The position numbers and the translations under genes are program-made. The notes beneath the pieces are model-generated. The model saw nothing but the letters and a program-made list of their open reading frames with translations, did no database searches and was not told the origin of the DNA. Source: Syngnathus acus (taxonomy: Eukaryota > Chordata > Actinopteri > Syngnathiformes > Syngnathidae). From it: a stretch of 64,000 nt of DNA. The stretch lies in assembly GCF_901709675.1 (NCBI RefSeq), contig NC_051106.1:6770001-6834000 (forward strand), read 5' to 3'. Shown piece after piece: positions 57,312-64,000 of the stretch; position 1 is the stretch's first letter; each line of letters begins with the position of its first letter.

Positions 57312-60300
57312 TTGCTTGTTAAATCAGCAAGTGCAGCATTTCTTTCTAGACTGGTGGCAGTGTTAACACCCGCACCACCACACACCGCTAACAGTCGTAT
57401 CCAGAGGGAAGCGTGAGCAGATTTTCTCCCGTTGCACACACTTTGTTCACGCAGGTCATTAATCCACCGTCCCACCCGTACGGTGCCGAGTCAGCAATGT
57501 TTCAGTGGCGGCAACAGGGTCTTCTCTGCCTCAGCGGCGTCACAGCACACAGCACAGCGACGCACGGGCTTATTAGCGAATGCATGTACATGTAGGCTAG
57601 TCAATAACCCTTTTAAATCCAGAATATTGACAGTATTTGTTGTTTTTAAAGAACATATCTTGCCTGAAAAAAAAAAAACCCAGAATATTCTCCTATTTGG
57701 GTTTGCGAAAAAAAACTATTTTCTGAAACGTTATTTTCAGTCAGGGCATTCAAATGCAGAAGTAACTCTGTCCACTCACACTCATGTTATTCCAAATGTT
57801 TCCGAAATGAGAATTTTGGCCTTTACCCTGAGTATTGACTGTATGTAAATTTCGGTTAGTGTAGAAGTCGGAGGGCGGGAGAGATTGCAGCACCAGAAAA
57901 AAAAACGAAAGGGAGGTTTTGTATAATGAGGCATTAATTGGCAAAACAAAGAGCCTGTTTAGCACAGTTTGTGACTTGAAAAAAAGAATTCTTCTACTCT
58001 TTCTGAAAAGGGTTACTTAGCCTAAGCTACTTGCTCGATGAATTGCTCTTGGATAGTATTATAAAGAAAGGTGGGGGGCAAAGAATTCCCCTCGTGATGT
58101 GAATGAGGTCATCTTGTTTGCTATGGGGAAGGTTATTGACCCCTTGCTCAGCTCGGCATGCTACCCCCTAGCCCGGCCTTCCTCCGCAGAGACACAATGG
58201 GCTTTTTTGTGTATTATTCAGCCAGACACACGAGCCCGACATGAACCATCACCAGTTCGTGTCTCCTAAAGCAGGTTACACACTCGGTCGAGGTTCCGCC
58301 GTAACTAGACAAAAAGTTGTCTCTGAGAAGAAGCTAAACAGCGCTGGCAGCTAGCTACAGCCGCGCACCGGCGCTAGCTGTCAAGGTGCCAGATGCTGTC
58401 GACACCTTGGGCTGCTAAAGTCTTCCCGGAGATGGACTTGTCTCTCAGTCCTGCCGTCACTTCTTATTTGACTTTCTCACCCATCACCTGCTACTCGTTT
58501 GTATTTACCCCGTCGTGTTCACGCACCCGCCAAGACCGGTGGGCAGCGTGCCGTTCCACACATGGCACGTTCCGTCCGTCTTGGTCATCACGTTTTCCAG
58601 AGCAGACAATTGCCCCGTCCCGAGTGACTCATTTTCCTGGCTTTGTTTTTGTCCTAACATTTGCACGCTGACCCGAGTCACTCGCATTGCCCTCTCTTTT
58701 CCCCTCATCTGTCTCCTCATCATCCTTTCTTTTTTTGCCCTCTTCCTTCCATATGTTTTCTCTTTGCCGGCCCTCTTTCTCCACTTGTGTGCGAGCTTTT
58801 CCGCCCCCGAGGCGCCTTCGCCTGCTCCATGTGAGGACCAGTGGTGACGTTAAAGGCCCGCAACGTGGCCTGTCGCTTCGCATCAGCCCGGGCACTCGCC
58901 CGCCTGTGCTCGGGGACGCTAGCGATGCGCGCGGCTCTTGACACAATCACTCGCAGGCTTAAATGTTGCTCGAGAACAACACGCCGTCTGCAATCTTGTG
59001 TGCCGTCTCCTCGCTCGGGTTCGCAAAGCTTGGTGAAACCTTGAGCGTGAAAGATTTATGGTTTTTTTTTTCCCTTCCCACTTTATAAACGATACCTTTG
59101 TAGTCCTGTGTGGCTAGCTTGTGCCCACGGGCGCCATTTTGTGACCCCTGACCTTGTTCCCAATGTATGGTACCTCCATACATTTCTATTGACATTTTTC
59201 CAGGCACTGTCCCAGTCGCGTGTCCCTCACTACTAATTGCCTGGGATAATGTTGCCACTGTCAACACACATGCTAACATTAGCTTAGCTCTGTTAGCTTT
59301 GTAAGCTGCAGTGTTGTCATCTCAATATTCTCTTTGATCAAATTAATCTGTTGTTGTGTATGGGATCATTTTGTTGATATTTTAGTCAAAGGATTTCATT
59401 TGTTTTATGTTTCCATCCCAAACTCAGTCCAGCTAATAATTCGGTCAAAGTTGATTTGAAAACAGATGTAGCGCCTCGCACTATAATGTGTGGTAGTGTT
59501 GTTTGGTTCAGTAATAAAGAAACACAGTGATGTTTGTAAATGCTGCGCTGAAAGTTTTGCACACAGAGAGCAATAGCTGTTATTTTGGAACTGACAGACA
59601 GGAGCTGCAGGCTTCAACAGGCCTTGTGGCGACGGATGGATGGGGGAGAGCAAAACACGGCGCTAGCTAGCTCACACCTATCTTGTGATGTCACTTGTTT
59701 GTCTTCTGTCTAAGGCCACAAAGACATAAGCAATGAGGCATCTTGTCTATGGGTGGCGGTTGACACGCTACCCCGCTATTCAGGAGCTCTCGTGTTATTT
59801 TGTATCTGTCGCAAAAACACCAGACTGACAACAAATTGTACGTAAAAGGTGCAGACAGTCCCGGCTGGCTTTTGTCTCCCTTTTCCTGGCATCAAAGCGT
59901 CGGAGTAGTAAACGAGTGACCCCATTCTCGTAATGAGAAGGGATGAAGGGAATGCGCTCGTTCCTCATTCCATCATGTTTGCTCACATTCTCGGCGCCGC
60001 GCTTTTTTGGCAGGCTACCGATGTTACAATTACAATTAAATGTTATCAACCGCTGACTGATTGACGCCGCATATTTGTTGCGATGGAATTTGTGAAATCC
60101 AAACAAAAACCTCTGATACTCTCACACCGATACCACCTACCATATTAGGACATGGTTATGGACAGGAAGCAAAGTTGTTATCTTGGCCACCTGCATCCAC
60201 AGTCTGAGCTTTTCCTTCCTTCTCACGTTTGCTCCCCTTTAACCGCCAGACCTTTCCGGCCATTGTTGTCGGACCAAAGAGGCCCAACCGTGTTTAGGCG

Positions 60301-61971
60301 TCGTTACAACTGTTTGTGCTACAGGTCAGAAAACATTCGAGAGGTTGACTCGAGTCTCCTGACCACGATTTGCTCTTCCAATCGCGTCGTAGCGCATGCT
60401 GAGTCTTCATCCTGTTATTCTTCCTCCTCCTTATCACGCATTGTCACATCCCATGTGGTGGCTTACAGAAGGCATCCTGTGCTTTATTTAACACGGCCAT
60501 TGTTGTGCGTTTGGGGTGGTCGTTTTGCGAGCCAACGCCCGAGGCTGCATGCAGCTTGTTGCTTTGTGTACACACCAAGAGCTTTGACTAGTTAGTAGTA
60601 GGTTCAAATAAAGGACTAGAGCTTCGTGACTTTTGTCTTCTCCATTCAACTGGCAGGGGAAGTTAGTCAATCTTACTATTACAGTAGTATGATTTTTACA
60701 CCCACGTCTGAGGTTAAATGACAAGTGCTGTGGTTACGAAACTTGCACGACATACGATTCCCCCGTCGCTCACTCGCGCAGCATAAAAATGAGCTGTTTT
60801 TTTTCTCCCCCCTTCTTCAGAAGGTCTGAGTTTGCATATCTCGCGCGTTACCGTTTGAGCCGATCTGCGTGTTTTGGCGACTGATAAAGGTGCAGCGAGG
60901 AGATATTTGCTGAGCTCAAAGTGACTTTTTCCAAATGGGCAATGTAATTACAAAGGTATTAAGAGGTTATAAGGAAGCATTCGGAATTAAAGTCGCTCTA
61001 ATGACATAGTAGTATAGTAACGTCCGTTGCCTTTTTTTGGGCAGCTATTAAGATGTCACAGTTGAGCTTTCCCTGACAGTTTTACCTCAGCCTATAGCAG
61101 AACCCTGGCGAGTGCACAAAACTGGCGCTCATGGCTCATTGAGCCGCCAGAACTCAACCCCCATCGAGAGGTTACGCATCATTAAACGTGCTAATTTTAG
61201 TGTGGGGGTCTTAATGACAAGGCACTTGTTTTGCTGCTGAGAACTGTTTTTTTGTTTTCAGGGGGTCTTGGGAATATTCAATAAACAAAACACGCACTTG
61301 TTTCCAATGAAAGCTCAACACATGCTTTTGAGTTTCCGCCGCTTTTAAATGTGCTTTTGTTGGGCGCTCTCCTCGCCGCATTTCACCATGTTGTATTTGT
61401 CTTTCATCATCTTTGCCTTTCCTCCAGCGCGCCTTCGTGTCTGACCGTGTGCTCTGTTTAATCAGCACGAGGCCGACCGACGGTGGAGCGCGTAGTCACC
61501 GTCGGCGCAAAAAGCCGTTCTCCGGCTGCCTTTTTTTTCACCTTCTCTCGCCGACACCCACGGAAATGATTATATAAATTAAAAATGACTTTGGAGATTG
61601 CTCTTTTGAGCCAGGCCGTCACACCCACGCAGCTCTCTGCGGGCTCGTCATAGGCGAGCAAATTGTCCATGCCTCATGTCTTGATGTTTACAACTCAATC
61701 CGTTTCGTTGTGTTCCATGAGACTTTGATGGATGACGATTTCGGAGTAGCTTTTCTGTGATTTGGGTTCTTGTAGGAAATCCGAGATAATCCAAATGGAA
61801 TTGATTAATCGATGGGCCAATCGGTATCGGATTCTTACATTTTTACATAGTTGCAGCGAGTGCTGTAATGTTGGGATATTTTTAGAATGGATTATTTCAT
61901 CGATTGTATGTATTTAGTGACAAAAACAAACAATTAAGCAATATCACAGGCGTGGGACTAATGTCCTCACA

Positions 61972-62250
61972 TTTTGAAACCGACTCAGTTCCTTGTAACA
62001 TGGTTTTCCCAAGTAAAAGCAGATGTTTGCAAATGCCTTGTTTTGATTAAACACAAAAGACAGTCTGCTTTCATGAAGGACTACAGAAATCGGAGAACAA
62101 TTATTGTTAAGAGGCTGAAGTCAGAACATTTGGACCATTCCAAGTTAAACAATGGCTCCAAGGGATTGTTACAAAAATTGTCGATTTATATAATGGATTA
62201 GTTGTGGATTCATCAATTACTTTTGACAGCTCTAGTTGCAGCCCAAAAAA
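61972..62250 (+). repeat. copy of fish repeat family ending ..TAGTTGCAGCCC
   Basis: The sequence runs CCAAGTAAAAGCAGATGTTT, GCAAATGCCTTGTTTTGATT, then TTAAGAGGCTGAAGTCAGAA, and ends GACAGCTCTAGTTGCAGCCC. This block order (TTGTTTTG, then TTAAGAGGCTGAAATCAGA, then TAGTTGCAGCCC) is a very common non-coding repeat of fish genomes with GGGCTGCAACTA ends and ATCGATTAATC motifs. The left end is uncertain; GATTAATCGATGG at about 61803 may belong to it. No coding capacity. Confidence 0.6.
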
Positions 62251-64000
62251 ACGGCACTATTTTGGAAATGCTGCTTGATTTTTTTGTTTGCGACAACATG
62301 ATTAATGTTTGCAAATTGTTAATTGATTAAATTATATCCCAAGGACCACACGAGTGCTACCTTAGGATACATTTTGCTTTGATTTAAAATTCTCTTTGTA
62401 CATAACAAATCCTTTGTACAGCTGTCTTCCATCACAAAGAAGTAAAGTCAAGCCGTTGTAATTCATTTCAACATGTACGTTTAAGTGTTTTTCCTTTTTA
62501 AAAAAAACAACAACCTACCATTAGAGCAGGTCAAGCAGCAGGTCAGTAATCACAGGTTTGCACACATTCATGGCGGCGTGATTGTTCTCCTCTCTGGGTG
62601 GACATAAAACGCCATTGACCTCAAGGCTAATTTTCCAGCAATGTACCGTTTTTGTTTTTTTAACCTCTCCCATAAAAGTTTTTACGCAACCCATAAAAGT
62701 ATTTTTCACGTCTCTATTCAGTTTAAACACACAGAATGGAGGTATGAAGTCGAGCAGACAATTTCTAGCCAAAGGCCTTCAATCTTGCAAAATCTCATTG
62801 AGAAAGAGCCTCTAATAGAAATCAGCCGGTTCTCCTTAATCTGATTTCCTTCAGTTTCCGTGTCACCAGACCCGCAACGAGACCCGGGTTAGTGAGCAAG
62901 TAAGCAACGAGGTGTGACTCTCTCTTTCCTGCCCGCGATATTTGCTTAACAGATATTTTCTCTTCGGCACATTTTCTTTCGTTAGCTTTGGTCTCGAGGG
63001 ATCCCTGCCTTCAAACGCAGCGGCTCATTAGCGAGGATATGTGGGTGTTGTAATGTCAAGCTAGGTGTTTGCTTTTATATATATTACATTTAGTTAATTT
63101 GGTACCAGGGTGCACATTCCTGTGCATGGCTTGAACTGTAGCTGAACCAAAGTGTTGTGTGTGTTTGTGTGTGTTTTTTCAACCTCATTATTGATGATCA
63201 CAGAGCGTAACGTGCTGCTCTCTGGGGCTAGTTGGCTGCAATATGCATGCGCACACCCGCTTTGTATACACTCAATGCAAATCTGCATTATAGACCTGGA
63301 CAAACATTAAGCTAGCTCTGATTGTTATTGGCATTCTTCTTCCAAAGCGTCCATTTATTACCAAGACAGGCCAAATGAGAGCACTTGCTCTTTGTCTTGT
63401 TTGCTGTGTACCCACCCACGTTATTACTTTCCTCACCTAGCTCCCAGAGGAACGCATTGGGAAATCTTGTTACGCCCGGTCTTTTATTTAGTGGCCGATG
63501 TACTTAAAGACTTGACTTTGGAGGTTTTGGCGAATCCCTGACACATAAATCTCGCCCGGTATATGCCAGCAAACTGCACTGTCATTTCTGTCTCCAGCCG
63601 TTTCGACCTTTCCATCCGGAGTGGCGATAGCGCTTCAATCCACATCTTGTCTGGATTCAGGAACTCTGCCGATGAGTCAGTTTAGCAAAGCTACGTCAGT
63701 GGCTGACAGAATCTCTACTGGTCACATCACCAAATAATTGTTTGGTGCTGCTATTCCGAGAAATAGAGACTTTTCAAAACGCACGTGGGTGTTAAAGTTG
63801 GCCAAAGCAAACTTTTTTTCCTAAACGCCAGCTCCAGGGACGTGAACTTTACAAGCTAATGTGGGATTTTCTTTTTTCTTGGCCTTAACTACGCTGATAG
63901 TACATCACACTCATTAAGGGCTTCGGAATAGTTTGGGTGCTAACATCAAAGGGTTGCGTCTAGTCTACTGTTAAATCAAAGATTAGCAAGTAAAAATAAG

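Larger units (their letters stand above)
51995..64000 (+). other. qki: qki intron 1, 5' part (continues past window)
   Basis: It starts with the GTAAGC donor. I searched the 12 kb for exon 2, which should encode (E)ISRVRKDMYNDT or a near variant, and did not find it. GC content is high for the first few hundred bases (the CpG island continues to about 52080) and again around 53750-55120. It contains a palindromic MITE (57244-57311) and a copy of the GGGCTGCAACTA repeat (61972-62250). No other gene was recognised; open frames up to 147 codons (60152-60595) show no known motif. Confidence 0.9.

Noticed and set aside
1-64000. CRISPR arrays, operons, phage or plasmid genes, bacterial terminators and ribosome binding sites
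   Set aside because: None is expected or seen; the spliced exons and repeats show vertebrate nuclear DNA.

Overview
This window is vertebrate nuclear DNA, almost certainly from a teleost fish. About 99% of it is intron or intergenic sequence. The evidence is spliced coding exons with GT..AG borders and abundant CA/GT, GATA-type and homopolymer microsatellites. There are also several interspersed repeats of kinds common in fish genomes: a LINE copy with an endonuclease remnant and an (ATTCTG)n tail, a tRNA-derived SINE, hAT-like MITEs, and the repeat family beginning GGGCTGCAACTA. I see no operons, CRISPR array, phage or prokaryotic signal. The species cannot be named from what I can see; a percomorph is my guess.

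Layout, left to right on the + strand. (1) 1-12630: intron of pacrg (parkin co-regulated gene); the exons for the N-terminal third of the protein lie off the left edge. (2) 12631-12802, 17444-17593 and 45083-45243: the last three coding exons of pacrg. They join in compatible phases into 160 contiguous residues ending at a TGA stop, and the introns between them are 4.6 kb and 27.5 kb. (3) 45244-51360: pacrg 3' UTR and a short intergenic gap. (4) 51360-51849: a TATA-less, CCAAT-rich, GC-rich promoter and an ATG-free 5' leader. (5) 51853-51994: first coding exon of quaking (qki, closest in my memory to the fish qkia paralogue), encoding the N-terminal QUA1 dimerisation segment. (6) 51995-64000: start of qki intron 1; exon 2 is not reached.

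The order and orientation pacrg(+) then qki(+) matches the human PRKN-PACRG-QKI block on 6q26, so this is a conserved vertebrate neighbourhood. The two genes have unrelated jobs: an axonemal inner-junction protein and a STAR-family RNA-binding protein.

I did not find a previously undescribed system. The observations most worth a second look are: a LINE copy ending 43 bp upstream of a pacrg splice acceptor; a cluster of three perfect hairpins at 4886-4980; a cluster of AGGTCA-type half-sites at 4418-4539; a strong splice donor and duplicated segment in the pacrg 3' UTR; and the compact pacrg-qki gap with its CCAAT-box array.
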